Shown here: one piece after another, positions 9,260-16,540 of the stretch
Layout of the letters: each line of letters starts with the position of its first letter
Position numbering within the stretch: the first letter of the stretch is position 1
NCBI RefSeq assembly: GCF_000419605.1
Contig: NZ_ATTI01000001.1
Coordinates: 3,444,501 to 3,508,500 of the forward strand
DNA from: Sphingomonas phyllosphaerae 5.2
Lineage (GTDB): Bacteria > Pseudomonadota > Alphaproteobacteria > Sphingomonadales > Sphingomonadaceae
Reading direction: 5' to 3'
DNA length: 64,000 nt
The notes under the pieces: model-generated
The model's database searches: none
Told to the model about the DNA's origin: nothing
Seen by the model: the letters and a program-made list of their open reading frames with translations, nothing else
Made by a program: the position numbers and the translations under genes

Positions 9260-9673
9260 TCAGACGCGCGCGTCGATCGCCGCGACGTGCCCCGCGGTGG
9301 CGTAGGCGAGGATCTTCTCGTCGGCGGTCAGGATCGGGCAGGCCAGATGCCTGGCGGTAGCGATCATCAGTCGATCCGCCGGATCGCCGTGGATAGCGCC
9401 AGGCAACGTTCCAGCATCGATGCCGATTTCCGGCGTCAGCGCGATCCAGCGGAAGCCGCCCGTCGCCACGACATGCGTAAACCAAAGGCCGGTTTCCATG
9501 CGCAGCGCCAGACGCTCCCTGTCGGCCAGCATCGCCATTTCCCAACTCATGATGGTCGGGATCGAGGCACCGTTGGTCCTGCGCGCCGTTGCGATCACGT
9601 CCTGCGCTACCGCACCGAGTCGCCGATCTCCCTGAACCAGCCAGACAAGGACAAGCGTGTCGATGACGATCAT
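9260..9673 (-). CDS. vapC: VapC-type PIN-domain toxin ribonuclease
   Basis: A 137-residue PIN domain endoribonuclease, predicted to cut RNA and halt growth when unopposed. The acidic active-site set is complete: Asp5 (MIVIDT), Glu45 (SWEMA), Asp100 (GDPADRLMIATA) and Asp118 (LTADEKIL). The length is normal. Its ATG (9673) overlaps the antitoxin stop by an ATGA, so translation is coupled. It lies convergent to imuB with one base between the stop codons, and antisense to the direction of the mutasome operon. Confidence 0.88.
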   Translation of the reverse strand: MIVIDTLVLVWLVQGDRRLGAVAQDVIATARRTNGASIPTIMSWEMAMLADRERLALRMETGLWFTHVVATGGFRWIALTPEIGIDAGTLPGAIHGDPADRLMIATARHLACPILTADEKILAYATAGHVAAIDARV

Positions 9674-9933
9674 GGCGCGCGATACACGCCGGCAGGATTA
9701 TTGTCGTGCCACTCCTCCATGTCCGACACGGGCGTAAACGGATCGTCGAAGCGGTACGCATCATTCTTGAGCAGCCCGAATACGGGCTTCAGCGGCACAT
9801 CACGCTTCGGCACGACTTCCGCCACCACCTTGCCACGCTTGGTAATGGTCAGCGGTTCACCGTCCTCCTGCATCTCGTCGATTAGCCGAAGGCAATGGGC
9901 CTTGAACTCGCTGACGCTCACGACCTTGCCCAT
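9670..9933 (-). CDS. Phd/YefM-type antitoxin paired with VapC
   Basis: An 87-residue antitoxin. The N-terminal DNA-binding fold is recognisable from VSVSEFKAHCLRLIDEMQ and EPLTITKRGKVVAEVVP, the standard Phd/YefM opening. The tail (about 50-87, FDDPFTP...DNNPAGVYRAP) should wrap the toxin. The ATG at 9933 has a strong ggaggtggtg Shine-Dalgarno sequence. A GTG seven codons upstream is possible but unneeded. Family members repress their own promoter. That promoter must lie in the 42 bases between this start and dnaE2, so binding here could also affect dnaE2. Confidence 0.88.
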   Translation of the reverse strand: MGKVVSVSEFKAHCLRLIDEMQEDGEPLTITKRGKVVAEVVPKRDVPLKPVFGLLKNDAYRFDDPFTPVSDMEEWHDNNPAGVYRAP

Positions 9934-9975
9934 CACCACCTCCGGATTGACCAACTCATATAGTCATCTCGCACC

Positions 9976-12900
9976 ATGACGTACAGCGAGCTGCAGGTCA
10001 CGACGCACTTCTCGTTCCTGCGTGGCGCGTCGTCGTGCGAGGAGCTGTTCAGCACTGCCGCGCTGATGGGGATGCCGGCGCTCGGCATCGTCGACCGGAA
10101 CTCGGTCGCCGGCGTGGTGCGCGCGCTCTACGCCGCCGAACAGCTCGCCAGCGAGCAGGGCCTTGCGATCCGCGCCATTCCCGGCTGCCGGCTCGACCTC
10201 GTCGACGGCGCGTCGTTGCTGGTGTGGCCGGAGGACCGCGCCGCCTGGTCGCGGCTCACCACGTTGCTCAGCCGCGGCAAGGCACGCGCCGATGCGCAAC
10301 GCGGCGAGAAGGGCCGCTGCTTCCTCCATTGGGAGGACGTCGCCGCATACGCGCAGGGCCTGGTCGCCGCACTCGTCCCCGGTCACGACGTCGACGCCGA
10401 TCACATGCGCTGGATGGCCGACCTGTTCGGCACCGCCGGCCATGTCTGCCTCACCCACTATCGCCGCCCGGGCGAGGCGTTGCGGCTCCACCGCATCGCC
10501 GCGGCGGCCGGCGCGCACGGCCTCACCCCGCTCGCCACCGGCGACGTGCTCTACCATGCCCCCGACAAGCGCATGCTCCACGACGTCGTCACCGCGATCC
10601 GCGAGAAATGCACGATCGACGAACTTGGCCTGCGCCGCGAACGCAGCGCCGATCGTCATCTCAAGCCGCCGGCGGAGATGGAGCGGCTGTATCGCGATCA
10701 CCCGCTGGCGCTGGCCGCAAGTGCCGCGATCGTCGAGCGCTGCACCTTCTCGCTGCGCGAACTCGACTATCAATATCCCGAGGAACGGGTAATGAGCGGG
10801 CGCACGTCGCAGCAGGCGCTGGAACAGCTCGCCCGCAACGCGCTGGCACGGCATTTCGACGGCGCCCCGCCCGACGACTACACCAGGATGCTCGACCACG
10901 AACTGAAGCTGGTGGGGAAAATGGACTATGCGCCCTACTTCCTGACGGTCATGTCGATCGTCAGCTTCGCGCGTGGCCAGGGCATCCTGTGCCAGGGGCG
11001 CGGCAGCGCCGCCAATTCGATCATCTGCTACGTGCTCGGCATCACCTCGATCGACCCGGTCAAGCACCAGCTTCTGTTCGAACGCTTCATCTCCGAGGAA
11101 CGCCGCGAACCGCCCGACATCGACATCGATTTCGAGCACGAGCGCCGCGAGGAAGTGATCCAGTGGATCTACGAGACCTATGGCCACGATCATGCTGCGT
11201 TGACCGCGGTGGTCAGCCGCTTCCGCACCCGCGGCGCGATCCGCGAGGTCGGCAAAGTGCTGGGACTGCCCGAGGACATGACCGGTGCGCTCGCCAGCCA
11301 GGTGTGGGGCTGGTCGAACGAAGGCGTGCCGACCGCGCATGTGGAGGCGCTGAACCTCGACGCCGGGGAGCCGCGGCTCGCGCTCGCGCTGGAACTGGCG
11401 CGCGAGTTGATCGGCACGCCGCGTCATCTGTCGCAGCATCCCGGCGGTTTCGTGCTGACCCGTGCGCCGCTCCACGATCTCGTGCCGATCGAGCCCGCCG
11501 CGATGGCGGATCGTCGCGTCATCGAATGGGAGAAGGAGGATATCGAGGAACTCGGGTTCATGAAGGTCGACATCCTCGGGCTGGGGATGCTCGGCTGCAT
11601 GCGCCGCGCCTTCGATCTGCTGCGCGAGCACAAGCACGTCGACATGACGCTCGCCAGCCCGGCGCTCCAGGACGACGACCCGGCCACCTATGCGATGATC
11701 CAGAAGGCCGACACGCTGGGCGTGTTCCAGATCGAAAGCCGTGCGCAGATGAGCATGTTGCCGCGCATGAAGCCGACGACCTTCTACGACATCGCAATCC
11801 AGGTCGCGATCGTCCGCCCCGGCCCGATCCAGGGCAACATGGTCCACCCCTATCTGAAGCGCCGCGAACAGAAGGAAGCGGTCGAATACCCCAGCCCGGA
11901 CTTGAAACGCGTACTGGCCAAGACGCTCGGCGTGCCGCTGTTCCAGGAACAGGCAATGCAGGTCGCGGTGATCGGCGCGGGCTTCACGCCGGGGCAGGCC
12001 GACCAGTTGCGTCGTGCGATGGCGACGTTCAAGTCGACCGGCGGTGTCGGCCCGTTCCGCGAGCGGCTGATCACGGGCATGCTGCGCAACGGCATCACGG
12101 AAGCGTTCGCGGAGCGGCTGGTCAAGCAGATCGAGGGCTTCGGCAGCTACGGCTTTCCCGAAAGCCATGCCGCCAGCTTCGCCAAGATCGCCTACGCTTC
12201 GTCATGGATGAAATGCCACCATCCCGACGTGTTCTGCGCGGCGTTGCTCAACGCGCAGCCGATGGGCTTCTATGCGCCCGCGCAGATCGTTCGCGATGCG
12301 CGCGAACACGGCGTGGTGGTGCGCCCGGTCTGCGTGCTGGACAGCGAATGGGATACCGCGCTGCTGCCGGCGACACGCATCGGACGCCATCCTCTGCGGC
12401 TCGGGCTGCGCATCGTCGCCGGACTGTCGGGTGCGGACGCCGGCCGCCTGCTCACCGCACGCGCGCGGGCACGCTTCACGTCGGTCGAGGATCTGTGGCG
12501 CCGCTCGGGCGTCCCGCTTGCCACGCTGGAGAAGCTCGCGCGTGCCGATGCCTTCCACGCGCTCGGCCTCGACCGTCGACAGGCACTATGGGCGATCCGC
12601 GGGCTCGGCGAGGCGCCGCTGCCGCTGCTGGCGGGACTGGAGCGGCGCGAGGAACCGGTGACGCTCACCCGGCTGACGGAAGGACGCGAGGTGGTCGAGG
12701 ATTATCGCGCCACGCAAATGTCGCTGCGGGCGCACCCGCTGCACTTCCTGCGTCCGCGCCTCGACGAACGGCGCATCGCGCGCTGCGCCGACCTGAAGGG
12801 CTTCGACGGCAAGCCGATCGAGGTCGCCGGGATCATCCTGGTCCGCCAGCGCCCCGGCTCGGCGAAGGGCGTGCTGTTCATCACGATCGAGGACGAGACC

Positions 12901-13230
12901 GGCGTCGCCAACGGTATCCTGTGGCCGGATCGCTTCGAGGCGCAGCGCCGCACCGTCATGTCGGCGGCGATGGTCGGGCTGAAGGGCCGCGTGCAGGTGG
13001 AAGGCGAGGTGACCCATATCATCGTCGACCGCGTGACCGATCTCACCGCGATGCTGCGCGAGGTCGGCGACGTCGACCTGCCGCGGCTGGTCGCGCGCGG
13101 CGACGGCGCCACCCATCCCGGCGCGCCCGACCGCGGCGATCCCGGCTGGAAAGTGCGACCGCGCTCCGATTATCATTTCCGCGATCGTGGCGAAAACGAC
13201 ATCCCGGTGCAGAGCCACGATTTCCACTGA
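9976..13230 (+). CDS. dnaE2: error-prone DNA polymerase DnaE2 (ImuC)
   Basis: A 1084-residue C-family DNA polymerase that makes SOS mutations together with ImuA and ImuB. An N-terminal PHP domain opens with YSELQVTTHFSFLRGASSCEEL. Palm aspartates sit in EPPDIDIDFEHERREEV (about 378-395). The finger and clamp regions contain HPGGFVLTRAPL and GRGSAANSIICYVLGIT, and an OB-fold follows near the C terminus (GVLFITIEDETGVANGILWPD). The length is typical of DnaE2 (1050-1100) and shorter than DnaE1. No GAAC-N7-GAAC site lies in the 42-base gap upstream. Damage induction would need read-through from imuA-imuB across the antisense toxin-antitoxin genes, or a separate promoter. Confidence 0.95.
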   Translation: MTYSELQVTTHFSFLRGASSCEELFSTAALMGMPALGIVDRNSVAGVVRALYAAEQLASEQGLAIRAIPGCRLDLVDGASLLVWPEDRAAWSRLTTLLSRGKARADAQRGEKGRCFLHWEDVAAYAQGLVAALVPGHDVDADHMRWMADLFGTAGHVCLTHYRRPGEALRLHRIAAAAGAHGLTPLATGDVLYHAPDKRMLHDVVTAIREKCTIDELGLRRERSADRHLKPPAEMERLYRDHPLALAASAAIVERCTFSLRELDYQYPEERVMSGRTSQQALEQLARNALARHFDGAPPDDYTRMLDHELKLVGKMDYAPYFLTVMSIVSFARGQGILCQGRGSAANSIICYVLGITSIDPVKHQLLFERFISEERREPPDIDIDFEHERREEVIQWIYETYGHDHAALTAVVSRFRTRGAIREVGKVLGLPEDMTGALASQVWGWSNEGVPTAHVEALNLDAGEPRLALALELARELIGTPRHLSQHPGGFVLTRAPLHDLVPIEPAAMADRRVIEWEKEDIEELGFMKVDILGLGMLGCMRRAFDLLREHKHVDMTLASPALQDDDPATYAMIQKADTLGVFQIESRAQMSMLPRMKPTTFYDIAIQVAIVRPGPIQGNMVHPYLKRREQKEAVEYPSPDLKRVLAKTLGVPLFQEQAMQVAVIGAGFTPGQADQLRRAMATFKSTGGVGPFRERLITGMLRNGITEAFAERLVKQIEGFGSYGFPESHAASFAKIAYASSWMKCHHPDVFCAALLNAQPMGFYAPAQIVRDAREHGVVVRPVCVLDSEWDTALLPATRIGRHPLRLGLRIVAGLSGADAGRLLTARARARFTSVEDLWRRSGVPLATLEKLARADAFHALGLDRRQALWAIRGLGEAPLPLLAGLERREEPVTLTRLTEGREVVEDYRATQMSLRAHPLHFLRPRLDERRIARCADLKGFDGKPIEVAGIILVRQRPGSAKGVLFITIEDETGVANGILWPDRFEAQRRTVMSAAMVGLKGRVQVEGEVTHIIVDRVTDLTAMLREVGDVDLPRLVARGDGATHPGAPDRGDPGWKVRPRSDYHFRDRGENDIPVQSHDFH

Positions 13231-13309
13231 CCGCGGGGGCAGCACGGAAAATCTTGAAATGTAACAAAATGCACCTGACAAAATGCCGTCGCCACCACAT
13301 TTCCCGCCG

Positions 13310-13771
13310 ATGGCCGAAGCGATCCTTCAACTGGTGTATATCAGCCGCGCATCCGCTCCGCTGGACGATGCCGCGCTGGAGGAGCTGGCGCAGGGCGCCG
13401 CGATGGCCAATGCCGACAACGCGATCACCGGGCTGCTGCTCCACGACGGCAGCCGCTTCATCCAGGCATTGGAAGGTGATGCCAACGCGGTCGACGCGAC
13501 GATGGCGCGGATCGCACGTGACGCGCGACACGCCTCGATCGCCTATGTCGAGCGCGCCTTCGTACCGGTACGCCAGTTCGGGGACTGGGCGATGGACGTA
13601 CGCCGCGTCAACGACGCGCAGGGCACGCGCGCCTTCCTGGCCGACCTCAAGCGTACGTTGCGCCCGGTCGACAACCATCGGCTGGTTGCCGCCTTCATCG
13701 GCTTCGCGATGCTCGGCCACCCCGGGCTGCGCGCACGCGGCACGCCGCCCGGCGTGGCCGGCTACGCCTGA
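13310..13771 (+). CDS. BLUF-domain blue-light photoreceptor
   Basis: A 153-residue, FAD-binding BLUF sensor with little beyond the domain. The photochemical residues are present: Tyr10 in LVYIS, Asn37 in NAITG and Gln52 in FIQALEG. The later FGDWAMDV carries the conserved tryptophan/methionine region. The C-terminal tail has no output domain, so it must act through a partner protein. I chose the ATG at 13310 next to the first beta strand. An ATG nine codons upstream (13283) is also possible. The upstream bases carry the octamer acaaaatg twice, 15 bases apart. It follows dnaE2 by 79 bases and probably has its own promoter. Confidence 0.9.
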   Translation: MAEAILQLVYISRASAPLDDAALEELAQGAAMANADNAITGLLLHDGSRFIQALEGDANAVDATMARIARDARHASIAYVERAFVPVRQFGDWAMDVRRVNDAQGTRAFLADLKRTLRPVDNHRLVAAFIGFAMLGHPGLRARGTPPGVAGYA

Positions 13772-13772
13772 A

Positions 13773-13800
13773 CGCCAGGCGATCGCCTGCTCGCCTGGCG
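13773..13800 (+). terminator. hairpin just after the BLUF gene stop
   Basis: A perfect 10-base stem (cgccaggcga / tcgcctggcg) with an 8-base loop begins two bases after the stop codon. There is no T-run on either side, so intrinsic termination is uncertain. It could be a 3'-end stabiliser or a bidirectional pause between convergent genes. Confidence 0.45.
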
Positions 13801-13810
13801 CCCGTTCACC

Positions 13811-13870
13811 GACCGCTTATTTGCCGGCCGCTTATTCGCCGGCCCCTTATTCGCCGACCGTCGGTTCGCC
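13811..13870. repeat. 15-base tandem repeat at the 3' end of the FAH-family gene
   Basis: Four head-to-tail 15-base units of the form ggccgcttattcgcc, increasingly degenerate at the ends. The units at 13811, 13826 and 13841 each contain a TTA, a stop codon on the minus strand. The FAH-family gene stops in the 13841 unit, and the coded tail repeats as VGEPTVGE. A short tandem duplication that has moved or multiplied the stop codon. Confidence 0.75.
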
Positions 13871-14866
13871 GACACTCTGCTCGATCGTGCCGAAGATCGG
13901 GTGGTGGCGATCATCCTCCATCCAGATCCGCACGGTATCGCCCTTCGCGAGAAACGGTGTCGTCGCGGCGCCGTCGCGGATCGCCTCGACGGTGCGCAAC
14001 TCCGCAAGGCATGAATAGCCGATGCCCCCGTCGGCGATCGGCCGGCCCGCGCCGCCATCGGCATCGCGGTTCGACACCGTACCCGACCCGACGATCGTTC
14101 CCGCGCCCAGCGCACGCGTCTTCGCGGCGTGCGCGATCAGCGTACCGAAGTCGAACGTCATGTCCTCGCCCGCCTCGGCGCGTCCGAACGGCGCGCCGTT
14201 CAGCTCGATCATCAGCCGCCGGTGCAGCTTGCCGTCCTTCCACCACTCGCCCAGCGCTGCCGGCGTCACGAACACCGGCGAGAAGGCCGAGGCGGGCTTC
14301 GACTGCACGAACCCGAACCCCTTCGCCAATTCGTCGGGGATCAAGTGCCGCAGCGACACGTCGTTGGTCAGCCCGACCAGCCGGATCGCGTCGAGCGCCT
14401 CCTCGCGCGTCGCACCCAGCGGTACGTCGCCGGTGACGACCACCACCTCGCCCTCCAGGTCGCAACCCCAGCGTTCGTCGGACAGCGGGATGGCGTCGCG
14501 CGGACCCAGGAAGCCGTCCGACCCGCCCTGGTACATCAGCGGATCGTGCCAGAAGCTGTCCGGCAACTCCGCCCCGCGTGCCTGCCGCACCAGCGCGACA
14601 TGGTTCACATACGCCGATCCATCCAGCCACTGGTACGCGCGCGGCAATGGCGCCGCGGCGTCATGTTCGTGGAAGCGTTCGCGCGGGATCGCTTCGTTGC
14701 GGAGGTCGGTGGCGAGCAGCTCCAGTGCGGGCGCGATCCGCTCCCAATCGTCGAGTGCCGCCTGCAGCGTCGCGCAGATATGTCCGGCGTCGGCGTACCA
14801 GGCCAGATCGTCGGACACCACGACGAGGCGACCGTCGCGCCCCTGCTTCAGACTGGCCAGTTTCAT
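13847..14866 (-). CDS. fumarylacetoacetate hydrolase (FAH) family protein
   Basis: A 339-residue enzyme of the FAH fold, which cleaves C-C bonds or hydrates 2-oxo acids in aromatic catabolism. The N-terminal domain (to about 105) is the longer form seen in two-domain relatives. The core shows the metal-binding acid cluster of the family around LEGEVVVVTGDVP (about 135-147) and the C-terminal GAGTIVGSGTVSN strand-turn. It has a good Shine-Dalgarno (aggagagg) before the ATG at 14866. No catabolic neighbours (homogentisate dioxygenase, maleylacetoacetate isomerase) are adjacent, so the substrate is unknown. Confidence 0.85.
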   Translation of the reverse strand: MKLASLKQGRDGRLVVVSDDLAWYADAGHICATLQAALDDWERIAPALELLATDLRNEAIPRERFHEHDAAAPLPRAYQWLDGSAYVNHVALVRQARGAELPDSFWHDPLMYQGGSDGFLGPRDAIPLSDERWGCDLEGEVVVVTGDVPLGATREEALDAIRLVGLTNDVSLRHLIPDELAKGFGFVQSKPASAFSPVFVTPAALGEWWKDGKLHRRLMIELNGAPFGRAEAGEDMTFDFGTLIAHAAKTRALGAGTIVGSGTVSNRDADGGAGRPIADGGIGYSCLAELRTVEAIRDGAATTPFLAKGDTVRIWMEDDRHHPIFGTIEQSVGEPTVGE

Positions 14867-14917
14867 GGGCTACCTCTCCTTGTCTGCCGCTGGTGTATCG
14901 ATATCGCGCCTGTCCCG

Positions 14918-15535
14918 CTACAGCCGCCGCAGCAGCAGCCGCGCCCGCCCGATCACCTCGATCCCGGCGGCATCGACGCGCTCGACCGGCCACAGGGGAT
15001 TGTCGCTGCGAATCTCGACTTCGGCGCCGTGCGCGACCAGTCTTTTCACCGCCACCGTCTCGCCACGCCGCAGCACGTAGATTGCACCGCGCGCGCCGGG
15101 GCGCCGCGCCGCGCGGTCGACCAGCAGGCGGTCGCCATCCCGCAACGTCGGCGCCATCGAATCGCCGGCTACCCCGATCAGCGACGCGTCGTTCGCCGCG
15201 ATCCCGGCTGCGCGCAGCGCCGCGCGCGGCAATGGCTCCGTGCGGATCACGCGTTCGTCGGCGATGCGCCCCCGCCCGGCCGCCGCGGTCACCGCCAGCC
15301 ACGGCACCGCCACCTCCTCGCTCACGGGTGCAGGTGCGCCGAGCACCGCCTCGTCGATCGCGAGGAAGTCGGCGAGCATCCGCCGCTCGCGTTCCGGCAG
15401 CAGGCGCGGCGTGCCCCTGTTCACGAATTGCCCGAGGTACGCCTGGTTACGCCCCAGCATCCGCGACAGCGCGGACAGCGCCACGCCGCGCGTGCGCGCC
15501 GCTTGCGCGAGGGCCTGCTGCGGCGTGTCGTCCAT
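14918..15535 (-). CDS. S24-family self-cleaving transcriptional repressor (Cro/CI type)
   Basis: A 205-residue regulator. The N-terminal HTH-like domain (about 8-45, ALSRMLGRNQAYLGQFVNRG) is joined to a LexA/CI-type peptidase domain. The Ser-Lys dyad is Ser126 in GDSMAPT and Lys164 in VAVKRL, and a candidate Ala86-Gly87 cleavage site lies in VTAAAGRGR. All parts needed for RecA-stimulated autocleavage are present. It differs from canonical LexA, whose winged-helix N terminus is absent. It is divergent from a tiny HTH-like gene. The 85-base intergenic region holds a palindrome and a GAAC-N7-GAAC repeat. It is not linked to phage genes. Confidence 0.88.
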   Translation of the reverse strand: MDDTPQQALAQAARTRGVALSALSRMLGRNQAYLGQFVNRGTPRLLPERERRMLADFLAIDEAVLGAPAPVSEEVAVPWLAVTAAAGRGRIADERVIRTEPLPRAALRAAGIAANDASLIGVAGDSMAPTLRDGDRLLVDRAARRPGARGAIYVLRRGETVAVKRLVAHGAEVEIRSDNPLWPVERVDAAGIEVIGRARLLLRRL

Positions 15536-15551
15536 CGACTGCTACTAGACT

Positions 15552-15565
15552 GAGGAATTTTCCTC
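15552..15565. promoter_or_regulatory. palindrome upstream of the S24 repressor, candidate operator
   Basis: A perfect gaggaa-tt-ttcctc inverted repeat, 17 bases upstream of the repressor start codon. Placement suggests autoregulation. The regulator that binds it is not shown by sequence. Confidence 0.45.
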
Positions 15566-15583
15566 GACAAGTAGAACAAAGCA

Positions 15584-15598
15584 GAACATATAAGGAAC
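15584..15598. promoter_or_regulatory. SOS (LexA)-type box between S24 repressor and small HTH gene
   Basis: A perfect GAAC-N7-GAAC (gaacatataaggaac), 22 bases upstream of the small gene at 15621. A third GAAC at 15574-15577 stands six bases before the first half-site. The match to the site at imuA suggests the locus is damage-regulated. Confidence 0.75.
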
Positions 15599-15620
15599 AT
15601 CAAGAATCGGAGGCGCTTCC

Positions 15621-15797
15621 ATGAACCTGCTTGGCGACATCGACGTGTATCTGCAGCGGACCGGGGTGGCAGAAACCACGTTCGGGCGGCGGGCGGTGAA
15701 CGACCCGCGGCTGGTCCGCGATCTGCGCCGCGGACGCGTGCCCGGCCCGGCGCTCTGCGCCCGGATCGAGGCGATCCTTTCGGCGCGCGCGTCATGA
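15621..15797 (+). CDS. small HTH-like conserved protein (58 residues)
   Basis: A 58-residue protein starting MNLLGDIDVYLQRTGVAE, continuing TTFGRRAVNDPRLVRDLRRG and ending RIEAILSARAS. The layout (short helix, 'FGR.AVNDPRLV.DLR.GR' helix-turn-helix, C-terminal helix) matches small DNA-binding-like proteins common in sphingomonads, as far as I recall. A ggagg Shine-Dalgarno lies 8 bases before the ATG. Its TGA overlaps the next ATG (atga), so the two are translationally coupled. A GAAC-N7-GAAC box lies just upstream. No enzymatic function is suggested. It may be a Cro-like partner of the divergent S24 repressor. Confidence 0.72.
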   Translation: MNLLGDIDVYLQRTGVAETTFGRRAVNDPRLVRDLRRGRVPGPALCARIEAILSARAS

Positions 15798-16135
15798 GCA
15801 CAGTCCGCTTCGAGCGCGCGGTCGCCCGCTCGGCGGCCGATGCCGGCGCATCGCTCGCGATCGAAAGCCATCATGCGACCGCATGGCACAGCGCGACGTT
15901 CTCGGGCGATCGTCATGAGCTGGTGGTCAACGCCACACCCGGCGCCGCACTGGAGGCGTGGACCGCGGACCTCGCCGCGCTCGACCTTCCCCTCCCCGGG
16001 CATCTGCTCGCCGATCTGCGCGTCGCGGCCCGCCAAAGCAGCGGCGGCCGCGTAACGCTGCGGATCGTCGGCGTAACCGTGGCGTGCGAGGTCAGCAGCG
16101 CGCGTGGATGCGGTGCAGCGTGCGCTCGAGGATGA
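15794..16135 (+). CDS. conserved hypothetical protein coupled to the small HTH gene
   Basis: A 113-residue protein of unknown function starting MSTVRFERAVARSAADAG. The pattern is alternating beta strands (SATFSGDRHELVVNAT, LPGHLLADLRVAARQ, GRVTLRIVGVTVACEV). There are no membrane segments and no catalytic motif that I recognise. It starts inside the stop codon of the preceding 58-residue gene, so they form a two-gene operon under the GAAC-N7-GAAC site. The last ten residues (cysteine-rich) overlap the convergent reading frame at 16092-16427 and may be a recent extension. Its job is unknown. Context suggests a damage-regulated accessory. Confidence 0.65.
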   Translation: MSTVRFERAVARSAADAGASLAIESHHATAWHSATFSGDRHELVVNATPGAALEAWTADLAALDLPLPGHLLADLRVAARQSSGGRVTLRIVGVTVACEVSSARGCGAACARG

Positions 16136-16427
16136 TCGGATCGACGAACGCCGCAGCAGAGGCGACGACCGGCTGGACGACCGTGCGGCGCAACGCGCCG
16201 GGATCGAACGCGCTCAGCGGCAGGTTCAGGTCGCGCGGCAGCGGCTGCTCCGACGGTGGCGACATCCACGCCGCCGGCATCCCGGCGCGCGGCAGTGCCG
16301 AGTGACCGTCGACCGCTCGATGTCGGTCACGGCCCTTCGCCAGTCGCGGCAGGCGCGCGACGGCGTCGTACATGGCGGTGAGGACACCCGGACTGCGGGC
16401 AGCGATCGGAAGAGCGTCGTCGAACAT
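16092..16427 (-). CDS. hypothetical protein, weak gene call
   Basis: A 111-residue frame from an ATG (MFDDALPIAARSPGVLTAMYD) rich in Ala, Pro and Arg. No domain is recognised and I see no convincing Shine-Dalgarno sequence. It overlaps the convergent hypothetical gene by 44 bases. The plausible opening and lack of a better competing frame keep it as a possible gene. It may equally be a chance open frame in GC-rich DNA. Confidence 0.4.
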   Translation of the reverse strand: MFDDALPIAARSPGVLTAMYDAVARLPRLAKGRDRHRAVDGHSALPRAGMPAAWMSPPSEQPLPRDLNLPLSAFDPGALRRTVVQPVVASAAAFVDPIILERTLHRIHARC

Positions 16428-16490
16428 GAGACTGGCTTAACGGCCAATTGGTAAGCCGATGGTAAACGCGGCGCTATCCATTGCGGTAAA

Positions 16491-16537
16491 CGGAAAAAAT
16501 ACCGCCGCGCCGGGGATCGCCCGGCGCGGCGGCGGTA
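16491..16537 (-). terminator. intrinsic terminator after the PfpI-family gene
   Basis: On the minus strand, a strong GC stem (accgccgcgccggg paired with cccggcgcggcggcggt, loop gatcg) is followed by TATTTTTT. It starts 4 bases beyond the stop codon at 16541. Confidence 0.85.
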
Positions 16538-16540
16538 CGA

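Noticed and set aside
9964..12168. 734-residue open frame antisense to dnaE2
   Set aside because: Its composition is Arg/His/Asp-rich with no domain, and dnaE2 on the other strand has all C-family motifs. Long antisense frames are expected at this GC content.
13811..13870. CRISPR or attachment-site repeats
   Set aside because: The 15-base units are directly contiguous, contain coding sequence, and have no integrase or tRNA nearby.
10035..14018. 1327-residue plus-strand frame overlapping dnaE2 and the BLUF gene
   Set aside because: It is a frame-shifted shadow of dnaE2, runs through the next two genes, and is dominated by Arg/Pro/Ala with no domain.
14918..15535. This S24 gene as the genome's LexA
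   Set aside because: The N-terminal domain is Cro/CI-like rather than the winged helix of LexA, although the peptidase half is shared.
15574..15587. Second LexA box (GAAC-N6-GAAC)
   Set aside because: The spacing is six rather than seven, so it does not fit the operator rule. It is recorded only as an extra half-site.
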